NCBI RefSeq assembly: GCF_902498845.1
Contig: NZ_CABVLM010000014.1
Span: 82,007-146,006 of the forward strand
Reading direction: 5' to 3'
DNA: 64,000 nt
Source of the DNA: Pseudoalteromonas rhizosphaerae
GTDB lineage: Bacteria > Pseudomonadota > Gammaproteobacteria > Enterobacterales > Alteromonadaceae
Position numbers and translations under genes: made by a program
Shown: positions 54,351-63,839 of the stretch, one piece after another
Layout of the letters: each line of letters begins with the position of its first letter
Numbering within the stretch: the stretch's first letter is position 1
Notes under the pieces: generated by a model
What the model was told of the DNA's origin: nothing
The model's input: the letters and a program-made list of their open reading frames with translations, nothing else
The model's database searches: none

Positions 54351-56060
54351 TTAATAACCTGGGTTTTGTGTGTACGATCCACCACTTAAAATCATCTGCT
54401 GGTTCGGAATAGGTAAATACTCATGTTTACCTTTAGTGAAAATAGCATCGACCAAGTAAGGTTTGCGTACAGCTTCAATTGCTAAGTAACTATCAATCGT
54501 TTCTTTCGCTATTCCCCATCGAACTAAATCAAAAAAGCGATGTCCTTCAAGCCCTAATTCTAAACGTCGCTCAAAGCGTAGTGCCGCTCTGGCCTGTTCT
54601 TTAGAATCAAAACTTGTATATAAGCCCATGTTATAAATACTCGCGTTGTGTAATTTACCGGTACTATTTTTAGCACGCTCACGGATACGGTTAATGATTG
54701 GCAATGCTTCGTCATACCTGTCTAACTCAATTAATGCTTCAGCTTTCCAAAGCAATACATCAGCGTAACGAATGAGCGGTGTATTTAATGAAAAGATAGG
54801 AAACGGTCCATTCTCACCACGACAACTACAGTCAGGGTGCTCAAGATCTTTCATTGCCGTAAAGTTGCCATATATACCAGGGGCACGTGCCCAGCTATCA
54901 CCGCCATGAATTAAGTTTTCGTCATACTTAAATGGTTTACCTTCCATTGCCACTGTGTGATCTAGGCGAGGGTCAACTGAGTCAGTCGTCATGTCATAAT
55001 TAAAGTCGTTAAAAGAGTCGAATAACGGCAAACCTTGTTGGTCTGTTTTAAACGCATTAACAAAATTTTCTGTTGGTACATGAAAACCACAACAGCCAAA
55101 ACCACCAGCCATTGGCGCATTTAATGCACTAGGCCAGCTACCACGTCCATCTGGAGAGCCGTCATTTAGAGAGCGCTGAATAGCAAAAACTGATTCTTTA
55201 CCATTTTCACTTTCAAACAAAAAGTTATTCGCGTAATCATCAAATAAGTCATAGACGCCGGCTTCTTCAATTTCATCAACCAGAGCCACCACTTTTACAA
55301 GTTTATCTTTATTAATATTAATAACTTGATGTAGCTCATTCTGCTCATACGCTTGGTAGAGTAGTGTTTTAGCTAGATATGCCTTAGCTGATAACGCTGA
55401 AGCGCGTCCAACATCTTTTTGGGTTTGTGGTAGATTGTTTGCAGCAAACTCAAAATCTGCAGCAATTTTATCCCATAACTCTTGATCGCTTAGCTCACGA
55501 TTAGTAGCGCTAAGAATTTGATCTTGAGTCAATGTTTCATCAATCCACGGGATATGCTTATGATGTATTTTTAAATCAAAGTAGAAAATACTGCGAATGA
55601 ACCGCAGTTCGGATTGTTTTGCAGCACTGTTTTCAATGGCATCTGGCGCATTTGCGATTACCGCTAATGCTGAGTTTGCTCTTGAAATACCGGTGTAATT
55701 ACGTACCCATTTTTTGTTGTTCAAATCAATTAAATCTGGCGGGAAAGACTCCATATCAGGCACTATTGGTTGATATAAAGACAAAGCATGATAAGCAAAG
55801 ATATCACCAGGTCCATTACCGCCTTTATGGGCGTCTCCAGCGCGTAAGTTTCCTGTCGGCCATAAAAAGTTAGGTGCGGTATAATGATCGTTTCCTAGAT
55901 ATGAGTAGGCAGCAATAATCAACGCATCTACATTTTCACTGTTAGAAACTTGCTCTTCGGTTAATACCCCAGAAGGTGCAACATCAAGATCAGAACCACC
56001 ACACGATGCTAAAGAAAGCGCGAGTGTAGCTGCTGTAAATAGTGTTTTAATTTTATTCAT
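54351..56060 (-). CDS. susD: RagB/SusD-family surface glycan-binding lipoprotein
   Basis: The 569-residue protein is a lipoprotein (ATLALSLASC with Cys at about 20). It has SusD hallmarks: ENVDALIIAAYSYLGNDHY near 43-61, WVRNYTGISRANSALAVI near 118, KQSELRFIRSIFYFDLKIHH near 148, GRASALSAKAYLAKTLLYQA (the TPR-like core), and the C-terminal LIRYADVLLWKAEALIEL and RRLELGLEGHRFFDLVRWG. SusD proteins dock on a SusC barrel as a lid that binds glycan. They are characteristic of Bacteroidota and rare in proteobacteria. It follows susC by 33 bp, as the pair does in Bacteroidota. Confidence 0.93.
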   Translation of the reverse strand: MNKIKTLFTAATLALSLASCGGSDLDVAPSGVLTEEQVSNSENVDALIIAAYSYLGNDHYTAPNFLWPTGNLRAGDAHKGGNGPGDIFAYHALSLYQPIVPDMESFPPDLIDLNNKKWVRNYTGISRANSALAVIANAPDAIENSAAKQSELRFIRSIFYFDLKIHHKHIPWIDETLTQDQILSATNRELSDQELWDKIAADFEFAANNLPQTQKDVGRASALSAKAYLAKTLLYQAYEQNELHQVININKDKLVKVVALVDEIEEAGVYDLFDDYANNFLFESENGKESVFAIQRSLNDGSPDGRGSWPSALNAPMAGGFGCCGFHVPTENFVNAFKTDQQGLPLFDSFNDFNYDMTTDSVDPRLDHTVAMEGKPFKYDENLIHGGDSWARAPGIYGNFTAMKDLEHPDCSCRGENGPFPIFSLNTPLIRYADVLLWKAEALIELDRYDEALPIINRIRERAKNSTGKLHNASIYNMGLYTSFDSKEQARAALRFERRLELGLEGHRFFDLVRWGIAKETIDSYLAIEAVRKPYLVDAIFTKGKHEYLPIPNQQMILSGGSYTQNPGY

Positions 56061-56093
56061 AATATGTGCTCGTATCGTTGTCGTTTTAATAAA

Positions 56094-59033
56094 TCAAAAA
56101 GAAAGGTTCACGCCTAACGTAATACGTTTTGGAATTGGGAAGTTGCCGTTTGGAGTTTCTGGATCCTGGCTTAGCGTCCCTGACGGAGTAATGGTCAATA
56201 AGTTACTTCCCTGCAAATAAATTCGTGCAGAACTTATACCGTATTGACTTAACCACTGTTCATCAGGTGTATAACCGATAGATAAGTTACGAAGCTTTAT
56301 GTAGCTGCCATCTTCCCAAAACAAACTTGATTGACGGCCTTCACCATTGTTATCGATTAAAGTTAATGCCGGTACATTGCTGTCAGTATTGTTAACTGAC
56401 CATGCATCAAGAACGCGATCACCGTAGTTAGAGCCTATATTTAATGATGTGAAGTCAGTAAATCCACGCCAGCTATTACGTATCTCACCTCCTTGAACAC
56501 CTTGCCAGAACATATTGAAATCCCAATTTTTGTATTTGAAATTCATGTTCAATCCATACATAAAGTCAGGATCAGTATCGGTGAAAAAGCTTTGATCGTT
56601 TTCATCAATCACGCCATTGCCGTCTAAATCTTTCCAGCGAACTCGGCCTAAACCAGCCCCAGATTGCGCTGCGTGAGCATCTATCTCACCTTGATTTTGG
56701 AATAACCCATCGGCGACATAACCATAAATAGAATTGACTGAATGACCAACAATCGTTTTATCATCACCATTACCACCAAATGAATTCACAACATCCTCTG
56801 GTAGTGAGACAACCTTATTTTTAGCAGAAGAAATGTTAAAGCTAATATCGACATCGATATCACCATCTAAGCTATCAAAAGTAAGGTAATCGGCGTAGCC
56901 AATGAGAAACTCAAAACCAGAGTTTTCAATCGTGCCACCATTGACCCATTGCTGAGCGCCTTCACCTAATGTTGCAAGTGGATTGGTTAACGTTAAAATA
57001 TCCTCTGTGGTTTTTTCAAACCAATCGATACTGCCGTATATGGTTTCGTAACGCATGCCAAAATCAAGACCAATGTTTGTTTGCGTTGATGTTTCCCACT
57101 TTAGGTCATCATTCCCTGTTTGTGCTTTTACAAATCCAGAAGGAAGCGTGCCGCCATTTGCACCGCCTATATCATAAGCGGTCCCTTCATCTTGCTGATC
57201 AGTGAATAAAGACCGAGTTGCATAACGGCTTAAATACGTTGTATATGTTGCATCGGTAGGGATTTCTTGATTACCCGTTTTGCCCCAACTAGCTCGAAGC
57301 TTTAAGGTAGATAAAAATTCAATATCATAGAATGATTCGTTGCTGATCACCCAACCTGCAGAAATAGCGGGGAAATTACCGTAGCTATTATTACTACCAA
57401 AACGAGATGAGCCATCGCGACGTATTGTTAAACCTGCTAAATAGCGGTCATCAAAGTTATAGTCCATACGGGCGAAATAAGAATTAAGAGACCATTTATC
57501 GCCATCCCCTTCCACACGAACATCACCCGTTGCTTGTGATAAATGAGCATAATCACGATCATCAGACGCAAAACCTGAACCAAAACCAACAGATCCTTCA
57601 TACTCATAATCTATTTGTTCTGTACCGACCAAAAACGTAAAATGATTTGCATCTAAATCAAGCTTATATTCTGCGGTATTAGTCCAACTAAAACTGCTAT
57701 TCCAGTTTTCTGTCACTGACAGCTGATCACCATAGTTTAGCGAGCCAGCTTGAAAAGCACGGGTATAGTTTCTGAAGTAGTATTGCCCGTAATCTAAACC
57801 GATAGAGCTTTTTAGTGTTAAGTCCTCTATTGCCTCATATTCAACAAAAATATTTCCCATTAATTTATTGAATCTACTAACATTGTCTCGATTCATTTCA
57901 ATTAGTCTAACCGGATTATCACGGTCAGTTACACCAGGGACGGGTCCTCCCCAGCCACCTTTATCGTTGTACACAGGAACGATAGATTGTTGTTCTATAG
58001 CCAAAGTTAGAATATTACCGGCCAGATCATTAACCAAGTTTGATTCTTGATTTGTCACTATAAAGTTTTCACCAATCTTAAGCTTATTTGTTAGCTGATA
58101 ATCAGAATTAACGCGAAAGCTTATTCGTTCAAACTCTGAGCCATCAACAACACCTTCTGAGCCGAAATAGCCAAGTGAACTATATATCGAAGCTTTGTCT
58201 GAACCACCTGAAACTGAAAAGTTAAGATCGGTTACTTTTGCAGAGCGCGTAACTTCATCAAACCAATTAGTATCTGCTGGGCGTTGCACCTGTGCAGCAT
58301 CCGTAAACTCAGGAAAAACAACGTTGTTTAATTGAGGGTTATTAAAATCATTATTCCAATCATAGCTATAAAGAGAACTTGCTGCATTTGGATCTGAGCC
58401 GTCGTTTACTGCAGCTTGCCAAACTGCTTGTCCCCTTTGCTGTGTATTTAATGGATTTAATTCATAATTAAAATCATCATATGACTGATTAAAAGAGAAA
58501 TTAAAGTCGAGCCCTTCATTCCCTTTTTTGGTGGTAATAATAATGACCCCATTACCAGAGCGAGCACCAAAAATACTTGCAGCTGCCGCATCTCTTAGCA
58601 CCTGTATATCAGCAATATCATGGCTATTAAGTTCATGCATGCCTGATTTAGTTGGTACACCATCAATAACATAAAGAGGATCGTTATTACCTAAAGGTCC
58701 TAAACCTTGACCACGAATACGCACTGTTGCTGCAGAGTTAGGTGAACCATTAGTTGTAATTTGCAAGCCAGGCACACGCCCCTGCAAATTTTGCATGATA
58801 TTACCTGAAGGCTGATCAACGACATCTTCAAGCTCAACTGTGCTAACTGCGCCGGTTAAATCTTGTTTTTTAACACTTCCATAACCATATGAAACTTCAA
58901 TAACTTCAATACCAACCTTGGCCGACGCTTCTTCTTGCAGTTGTTCAGCGGCAAAGCTGTTGGATGGCAGCCAACAACCTATCAATACTGTACTAACACT
59001 CGCAGCAAGCTGGTTTTTCCTAAATCTGAGCAT
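56094..59033 (-). CDS. susC: SusC/RagA-type TonB-dependent outer membrane receptor
   Basis: I start this at ATG 59033 (979 residues), preceded by GAGGA with 8-base spacing and followed by a normal signal peptide of 28 residues (MLRFRKNQLAASVSTVLIGC start, then WLPSNSFA). A longer frame reaches 59078, but its extra residues spoil the signal. The plug has the SusC signatures IEVSYGYGSVKKQDLTGAVS, NDPLYVIDGVP and IQVLRDAAAASIFGARSGNG followed by VIIITTKKG. The barrel ends in VNLSF. The usual N-terminal carboxypeptidase-regulatory-like extension of Bacteroidota SusC is absent; the mature protein begins almost at the TonB box. It should transport fructan oligosaccharides together with SusD. Confidence 0.93.
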   Translation of the reverse strand: MLRFRKNQLAASVSTVLIGCWLPSNSFAAEQLQEEASAKVGIEVIEVSYGYGSVKKQDLTGAVSTVELEDVVDQPSGNIMQNLQGRVPGLQITTNGSPNSAATVRIRGQGLGPLGNNDPLYVIDGVPTKSGMHELNSHDIADIQVLRDAAAASIFGARSGNGVIIITTKKGNEGLDFNFSFNQSYDDFNYELNPLNTQQRGQAVWQAAVNDGSDPNAASSLYSYDWNNDFNNPQLNNVVFPEFTDAAQVQRPADTNWFDEVTRSAKVTDLNFSVSGGSDKASIYSSLGYFGSEGVVDGSEFERISFRVNSDYQLTNKLKIGENFIVTNQESNLVNDLAGNILTLAIEQQSIVPVYNDKGGWGGPVPGVTDRDNPVRLIEMNRDNVSRFNKLMGNIFVEYEAIEDLTLKSSIGLDYGQYYFRNYTRAFQAGSLNYGDQLSVTENWNSSFSWTNTAEYKLDLDANHFTFLVGTEQIDYEYEGSVGFGSGFASDDRDYAHLSQATGDVRVEGDGDKWSLNSYFARMDYNFDDRYLAGLTIRRDGSSRFGSNNSYGNFPAISAGWVISNESFYDIEFLSTLKLRASWGKTGNQEIPTDATYTTYLSRYATRSLFTDQQDEGTAYDIGGANGGTLPSGFVKAQTGNDDLKWETSTQTNIGLDFGMRYETIYGSIDWFEKTTEDILTLTNPLATLGEGAQQWVNGGTIENSGFEFLIGYADYLTFDSLDGDIDVDISFNISSAKNKVVSLPEDVVNSFGGNGDDKTIVGHSVNSIYGYVADGLFQNQGEIDAHAAQSGAGLGRVRWKDLDGNGVIDENDQSFFTDTDPDFMYGLNMNFKYKNWDFNMFWQGVQGGEIRNSWRGFTDFTSLNIGSNYGDRVLDAWSVNNTDSNVPALTLIDNNGEGRQSSLFWEDGSYIKLRNLSIGYTPDEQWLSQYGISSARIYLQGSNLLTITPSGTLSQDPETPNGNFPIPKRITLGVNLSF

Positions 59034-59088
59034 TGTGTGTGTCCTCATTTTAATTTTATTTTTTAATGTTGATTTCATTATTTAAATT

Positions 59089-59100
59089 AACAACGTTGTC
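59089..59100. promoter_or_regulatory. LacI-type operator O1 upstream of susC
   Basis: AACAACGTTGTC contains the 10-bp perfect palindrome ACAACGTTGT and lies about 56 bp upstream of the susC start chosen here. It matches two further copies at 59165 and 60369. Confidence 0.75.
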
Positions 59101-59164
59101 TTTATGGCGTAAAAAAATATCTTTTTACATTTTGTTGTTTGGCTTGGTCGGTCCAACACAAATA

Positions 59165-59176
59165 AACAACGTTGTC
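59165..59176. promoter_or_regulatory. LacI-type operator O2 upstream of susC
   Basis: A second AACAACGTTGTC copy is centred 76 bp from O1, close to seven helical turns, an arrangement compatible with DNA looping. Its flanks (AAATAAAC before, TTTTT after) are shared with the inverted copy at 60369. Confidence 0.75.
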
Positions 59177-59263
59177 TTTTTAACATTAAAAAAACATCTA
59201 TTCAATATAAATAACAAAATATTTTGTTTTTTATATGTATAACTTGAAATACAATGCTGCACG

Positions 59264-60181
59264 CTAACATGGTTCAATAAATTCTAAGATTTGCTGATGC
59301 GTTATATCTGGTGTTGCCCCTAGCTGCTGAGCAACCATAGCTCCGGCAGCACAAGCAAAATTAATTGCCTGTTGCGGATCGTTTTGAATGCACAATTGAT
59401 AAATTAAAGCCCCCAAAAACGAATCCCCTGCACCAACAGTATCCACAACATCGATCAGGTAGCCTGAGTTATAGTAGTTTTTACCTTTAATCGATAATAA
59501 AGCACCATGGTTTCCTTTCGTCACGCACAAAAACTCTGTGTTGGTTTGCTTTGCTATAAATGCTAAGTTTTGCTCTAATGAATGGTATTTACACCCCATT
59601 CCTTTTGCTATTTCATATAGTTCTTCATCATTTAGTTTGATAAAGTCAGCGCTATTCATTAATTCTATTAAGCTCTCAAGTTGATAGTGAGGAGCTCGTA
59701 AATTTACATCAAACACTTTAAACTTCGCATGTTCTAGTAGTTGCTTTAAAGTTATTAATGAAGTGTCGGTACGGCCAATTAAACTACCAAACACAAAAAT
59801 ATCCGTCGATTCAACTTTGCCAATAATTTCATCAGTTAAAACAATATTATCCCAGGCAGTATCAGGCATAATTTCGTACTTAGCAGAACCATGGCTATCA
59901 AGTGTTACCTGCACCGTACTGGTATTTTTGTTTGGGTTTACAGCAATGTACTCTGTACTCAATTGCTTTTCTTTTAATTCGTCAAGCAGAGCATCACCTA
60001 ACTCATCCTCCCCTACTGCACTTATCATTTGTGCATCAATTCCAAGTGATTTAACCCTAAAGCACATATTTAAAGGTGCGCCTCCCAAACGCTTAGTTGC
60101 GCCAAAACAGTCCCAAAGGACCTCCCCAAAACAAACTAGACTAATTTTATTAGCCACGTTTTGATTCACAATTATACTCAT
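59264..60181 (-). CDS. PfkB-family fructokinase
   Basis: The 305-residue kinase has GEVLWDCFGATKRLGGAPLN near 18-37, the LGGAPLN sugar-binding segment of fructokinases, and the C-terminal PfkB signature DTVGAGDSFLGALIYQL near 247 with the catalytic Asp in GAGDSF. It should phosphorylate fructose to fructose 6-phosphate with ATP. AAGGAAG lies 8 bases before ATG. It is upstream of susC on the same strand; an operator sits about 190 bp before its start. Confidence 0.92.
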   Translation of the reverse strand: MSIIVNQNVANKISLVCFGEVLWDCFGATKRLGGAPLNMCFRVKSLGIDAQMISAVGEDELGDALLDELKEKQLSTEYIAVNPNKNTSTVQVTLDSHGSAKYEIMPDTAWDNIVLTDEIIGKVESTDIFVFGSLIGRTDTSLITLKQLLEHAKFKVFDVNLRAPHYQLESLIELMNSADFIKLNDEELYEIAKGMGCKYHSLEQNLAFIAKQTNTEFLCVTKGNHGALLSIKGKNYYNSGYLIDVVDTVGAGDSFLGALIYQLCIQNDPQQAINFACAAGAMVAQQLGATPDITHQQILEFIEPC

Positions 60182-60368
60182 TCAAGAGCTTCCTTATACG
60201 CTTCGTATGGTCAGATAACGGATTAGACAAAGTTCAACTTACCTTTCACTTCATAGAAAGTAAGATATTAAATTTCAATAACTTAAACATTTTTAACTTA
60301 AAAATTAAAATGCAGATATATTTGTTAAATAAATGTCGTGAGATATTATTTCATCTAAGCAACAAAAA

Positions 60369-60380
60369 GACAACGTTGTT
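60369..60380. promoter_or_regulatory. LacI-type operator O3 upstream of fructokinase
   Basis: GACAACGTTGTT is the inverse of the susC O2 site, and about 20 bases around both are identical on opposite strands. It suggests common control of fructokinase and the susC unit. The remaining gap (60182-61072) shows no gene. A separate perfect hairpin, GAAGTGAA-AGCA-TTCACTTC at 60775-60794, also lies there. Confidence 0.75.
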
Positions 60381-61072
60381 TATTTAAGTTAATAAAATTA
60401 ACTAAATGCCTATCTGCAACTTATAAATAAAGCAAATAACATGCTTGAGAGTTTAATTTATGAATTTTATACAGCAAACTTTTACCCCTAAATGATATTT
60501 GGAGTAAAAGTTTACCTCGAGTACTAACGGATCGCTGATAACTCGTTTTTACTTATTTTTTTTGATGCATTAACCATAGCCGAGTTCCTATTTTGATTCA
60601 ATTAGTTACTTCGATTTTACGTAAAATATAAAAAGAGGACTTGGTTTTATTTTAATTGGCATTTTGCAAGGTGTTTGAGTGGCTTATTTGAGGTGATAAG
60701 GGCTACCCTAATTAGTGCATCGTGTTTTGCAGCTTTTCTCTATTATGAACTAAGCAATACAGTTGCCGCAGTGTGAAGTGAAAGCATTCACTTCTATTTG
60801 TCCGCGCAAGGTCAATTTATTCAGCGAAATTGATTGGAATGAATTTATTTTGGTAGGATAAGTCTCGCTTGACTCCTCACCCAACGAAAGAGCCATAACG
60901 ATTTACCGTGGGTGAATAATATTTACTAGATCATAGCTTGATAGTAGATTCAAGGTTAAAAGTTGAACAACTAAAAGTAGGTGCATTCGTTCCTGTAAAG
61001 AGTAATTCTACAGCCTCAACGCCCGCCATCTGCCGCGCGGGGTAAGATAAGAACGTCAGCTGCATAACATTG

Positions 61073-61933
61073 TTATAGCAAAACAGGTTCATCACGCATT
61101 TTTTCCCATGTTTGTACCATAAGCTTCTTGGCTGGCCCCCAACGGTAACCACCAAGTGCACCACTGTGCTGTATTACCCGATGGCAGGGGATCAGTAAAG
61201 CAACAGGATTTGCTCCAATGGCGTTACCAACCGCTCTTGCAGATTGGGGCGCATTGAGTGCTGTGGCTACCTGAGAATAGCTAGCCACTGCGCCCGGTGG
61301 TATTTTCAGCAGCGCCCGCCACACAGCTACCTGAAAATTCGTACCTTTCACATGAAGCGACAGCGGACCATGTTTGGCAGCTGTATCACTACTAAAAAAC
61401 GCATCAATAACATAGTGCGTAGATGTGATGCTTTCAACAATCGAACTCAATGGCCAAGCGTTACGCAAGTCATCCAGCAGCTCTTCAATGTCATTGAAAT
61501 CCATGAACTCAACCCTACAAACACCACGCTGTGTTACAGCTACAAACATAGGCCCCAGTGGTGTAGGGTGCACACCGTATTCGATACGTAGCTCCTTACC
61601 CTTATTTTTATACTCCCCCGGTGTCACTGCCTCCAGCTGCACAAAGTGATCATGCAACCTTGAACTACCGCTTAAGCCAATCTCATGTGAAACGTCGAGC
61701 AGAGAGCGGGATTTATCCAACAACTCCTTGCTACGCTCCAATGTCAGGACCTGCAAAAACCGCTTTGGCGTGGTACCCGCCCAACGACAAAACAACCTCT
61801 GAAAATGATACGGACTCAGATGCACATGGGCGGCTATCTCCTCTAGAGCGGGCTGGGTAGTTGCACGATCTACCAAGTATGCCATAGCACGTGCGATACG
61901 GTCATAGTCTGACACACTCTGCCTCTCAGACAC
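61073..61933 (-). CDS. AraC-type HTH / O6-alkylguanine-DNA alkyltransferase fusion (Ada-like)
   Basis: The 286-residue protein has an N-terminal AraC-like helix-turn-helix (LEEIAAHVHLSPYHFQRLFC, residues 30-49) and a C-terminal methyltransferase domain with the active-site Cys in LIPCHRVIQHSG near 247 and the preceding ARAVGNAIGANPVA. It transfers alkyl groups from O6-alkylguanine to itself. The zinc-cysteine sensor domain of classical Ada is missing. It overlaps the SDR gene by 8 bp, so both form one unit. G+C in sampled stretches here is about 50 percent or more, above its neighbours, which suggests recent acquisition. Confidence 0.92.
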   Translation of the reverse strand: MSERQSVSDYDRIARAMAYLVDRATTQPALEEIAAHVHLSPYHFQRLFCRWAGTTPKRFLQVLTLERSKELLDKSRSLLDVSHEIGLSGSSRLHDHFVQLEAVTPGEYKNKGKELRIEYGVHPTPLGPMFVAVTQRGVCRVEFMDFNDIEELLDDLRNAWPLSSIVESITSTHYVIDAFFSSDTAAKHGPLSLHVKGTNFQVAVWRALLKIPPGAVASYSQVATALNAPQSARAVGNAIGANPVALLIPCHRVIQHSGALGGYRWGPAKKLMVQTWEKMRDEPVLL

Positions 61934-62690
61934 GATTTATGGATACACCGCCATCTACCAACATCGCAGAACCAGTTGTGAAACTGGATGCATCGGATGC
62001 TAAGTACAATGCGGATTGAGCAATTTCATCTGGTGTCGCCATACGCTTGAGCGCATGCAGGTTACGCACAAACGCCAATGCTTCTGGCGTATTAGCAAAC
62101 TCACGTCCCGCTGGCGTATCAGTACCACCAGGCAAAAGGGCATTGACCCGGATATTCTGAGGCCCATGCTCTGACGCCAGCACTTGAGTCAAACCAATAA
62201 GACCAGCCTTACTGGCTGCGTAGGCAGCCATGCCTGGCATACCTGCGGTGTAACCAACGAAGGTAGAGGTGAAAATTAACGAACCTCCTTTTCGGGCAGC
62301 CATGGCGGGCAGCTGGTACTTTGCGCCCAAAAATGCACTGGTTAAGTTGGTCGCAATAACTTGATTCCAGTCCGTGAGCGACATCTGCGGCACAGGGCAC
62401 ATAGCACCCAGAATGGCAGCATTGTTAAAAGCGATATCCAGGCCACCAAAGTGGCTTACAGCCTTATCTACCAAAGCTTTGGCAAAAGCTTCTTCGCCAA
62501 CATCACCGGCTAGTGCCAGTGCCTGCCCACCTTCAGTCTTGATTAATTCCACCAGTTCATCAAGCTCCTTCTGTCGCCTTGCTGCCACCACTACGGCAGC
62601 ACCTTCTCTCGCAAAAAGCTTCGCGGCTGCGTAGCCAATGCCGGTGCTGGCACCAGTAACAATAGCAACTTTGTTGGCCAATATGTTCAT
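61926..62690 (-). CDS. SDR-family oxidoreductase
   Basis: The 254-residue protein is a classical short-chain dehydrogenase with the cofactor motif TGASTGIGYAAAKLF near 12-26, NNAAILG near 87, catalytic Ser in the STFVGYTAG region, YAASKAGLIGL (Tyr and Lys) near 157, and PGGTDTP near 187. Substrate is unknown. It precedes and overlaps the Ada-like gene. Base composition is richer in G+C than the fructan locus to the left. Confidence 0.93.
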   Translation of the reverse strand: MNILANKVAIVTGASTGIGYAAAKLFAREGAAVVVAARRQKELDELVELIKTEGGQALALAGDVGEEAFAKALVDKAVSHFGGLDIAFNNAAILGAMCPVPQMSLTDWNQVIATNLTSAFLGAKYQLPAMAARKGGSLIFTSTFVGYTAGMPGMAAYAASKAGLIGLTQVLASEHGPQNIRVNALLPGGTDTPAGREFANTPEALAFVRNLHALKRMATPDEIAQSALYLASDASSFTTGSAMLVDGGVSINRV

Positions 62691-63189
62691 CGATTATTTC
62701 TCCTAGCTCTGCTGACAATTAAAGGGCATATGCCCGAACAGATGCTATATTAGGAGGCCGAACGATTAATGCCGACCCGAATCTTGCTGAATTTCAATTG
62801 CGCTATAACATTTTAGTATTTATGCGACACGCAGTTTGTGTTGCATAATCGCTTGTCGGACTGAGGCGCTACCTGCTCGATGTGTAGAGTTGGTGTTGTT
62901 TATGCTATGGACTTTACATATATAGAAAGGCTTTTTATGACCTAAGCTATAGCAAGCAAATTTAATTAGTGTGCCTGTCGTATCTATGCTGTCCCTGCGT
63001 TACTCAGTGTTTATTATCTATCCATTAAACCTAATGTTTAACCCTTAAGCAATTATATTTTTCGTATGCACAGTCGTTACTGACCTGAGCAGTTAAGCAG
63101 GTTAATTAGCTGATTTGATGCAGCAAGCTAGGCCGCTAACTCGTTCGAACTATTTAATTTGTCGCTACATCTAAATTAATCGCAACATA
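62691..63189. other. Intergenic region without recognised gene
   Basis: In this stretch of about 500 bp I find no supported frame, hairpin or operator. It separates the SDR gene from the IS30-type remnant. Confidence 0.4.
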
Positions 63190-63450
63190 CTAGCTTGGCA
63201 GTGCTGGCAACTTATTAGCTTGTCTAATCAATGCTTCGATTACTGGATTTGTTTTATTACTAGGTACTTTCGCTAGCATTACATACCTAGAATGTCGTTC
63301 AACTAAGGTCGCGATAAAGCTGTTTTCTGAGCCTTGGTTCAAGTCCACCTCCCAGTGATCTGGAACAGCTCTGTCTTCAACATTTGATGACCTTTCACTA
63401 TTGGTACAGCGTCGACTATCTTTCCTAACCCTTTACCTTTCAGCAGCAAC
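63190..63450 (-). pseudogene. Frameshifted IS30-type transposase remnant
   Basis: The minus strand reads GKGLGKIVDAVPI in one frame and then RAVPDHWEVDLNQGSENSF followed by IATLVERHSRYVMLAKVPSN in another. These match IS30-family transposase text around the first catalytic Asp (DHWEGDL in intact copies). One base appears to be missing in ATA(A)GTGAAAGG at about 63398, and a TAG at 63190 ends the frame early. The rest of the transposase is lost. Confidence 0.85.
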
Positions 63451-63839
63451 TAAATAAGAGAGCCACTCTAATTGAACAAATAAAACTGTGTCACTAAATT
63501 TACTTTTCAGGTTCAGAATTTATCTTTTATTGCGGGGTTATTTTTATTTCACCTATTAAATAAGTCATTAGCCCTATTAAACCTAAATTACACGCATGAA
63601 GATGACTGCAGGAAATAGAAACGGAAATAAAAAGGACAGACACATATTTTGTGTCAGAAAATTTAGCACCTCTCCCGTTGTGGATAATCGCATAATTATT
63701 TTTTCACATACTGTTAGTGTTAGTTACAGAGCTTAGAATTGAGGTGCTTGGAAAGGATTTTAGGCAAAAAAAGGCAAAGCTAGGCCGTCACTTTGTTCAA
63801 TAGTGTATTTTTAAAACAACCTAATAAAGATGCAACTGT

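Noticed and set aside
59034..59078. Longer N-terminus of SusC
   Set aside because: The 15 extra residues are basic and would spoil the signal peptide; ATG 59033 has GAGGA at 8 bases.
61058..61080. ATAACA/TGTTAT inverted repeat as an integron attC site
   Set aside because: There is no second core site, no integrase and no cassette arrangement.
60931..61164. Possible gene antisense or downstream of the Ada-like gene
   Set aside because: It shares the strand but overlaps the true alkyltransferase 3' end in another frame and has no protein-like features.
63630..63660. GACACA/TGTGTC hairpin as a REP or IS end
   Set aside because: Only one clear copy is visible, with no partner transposase in the window.
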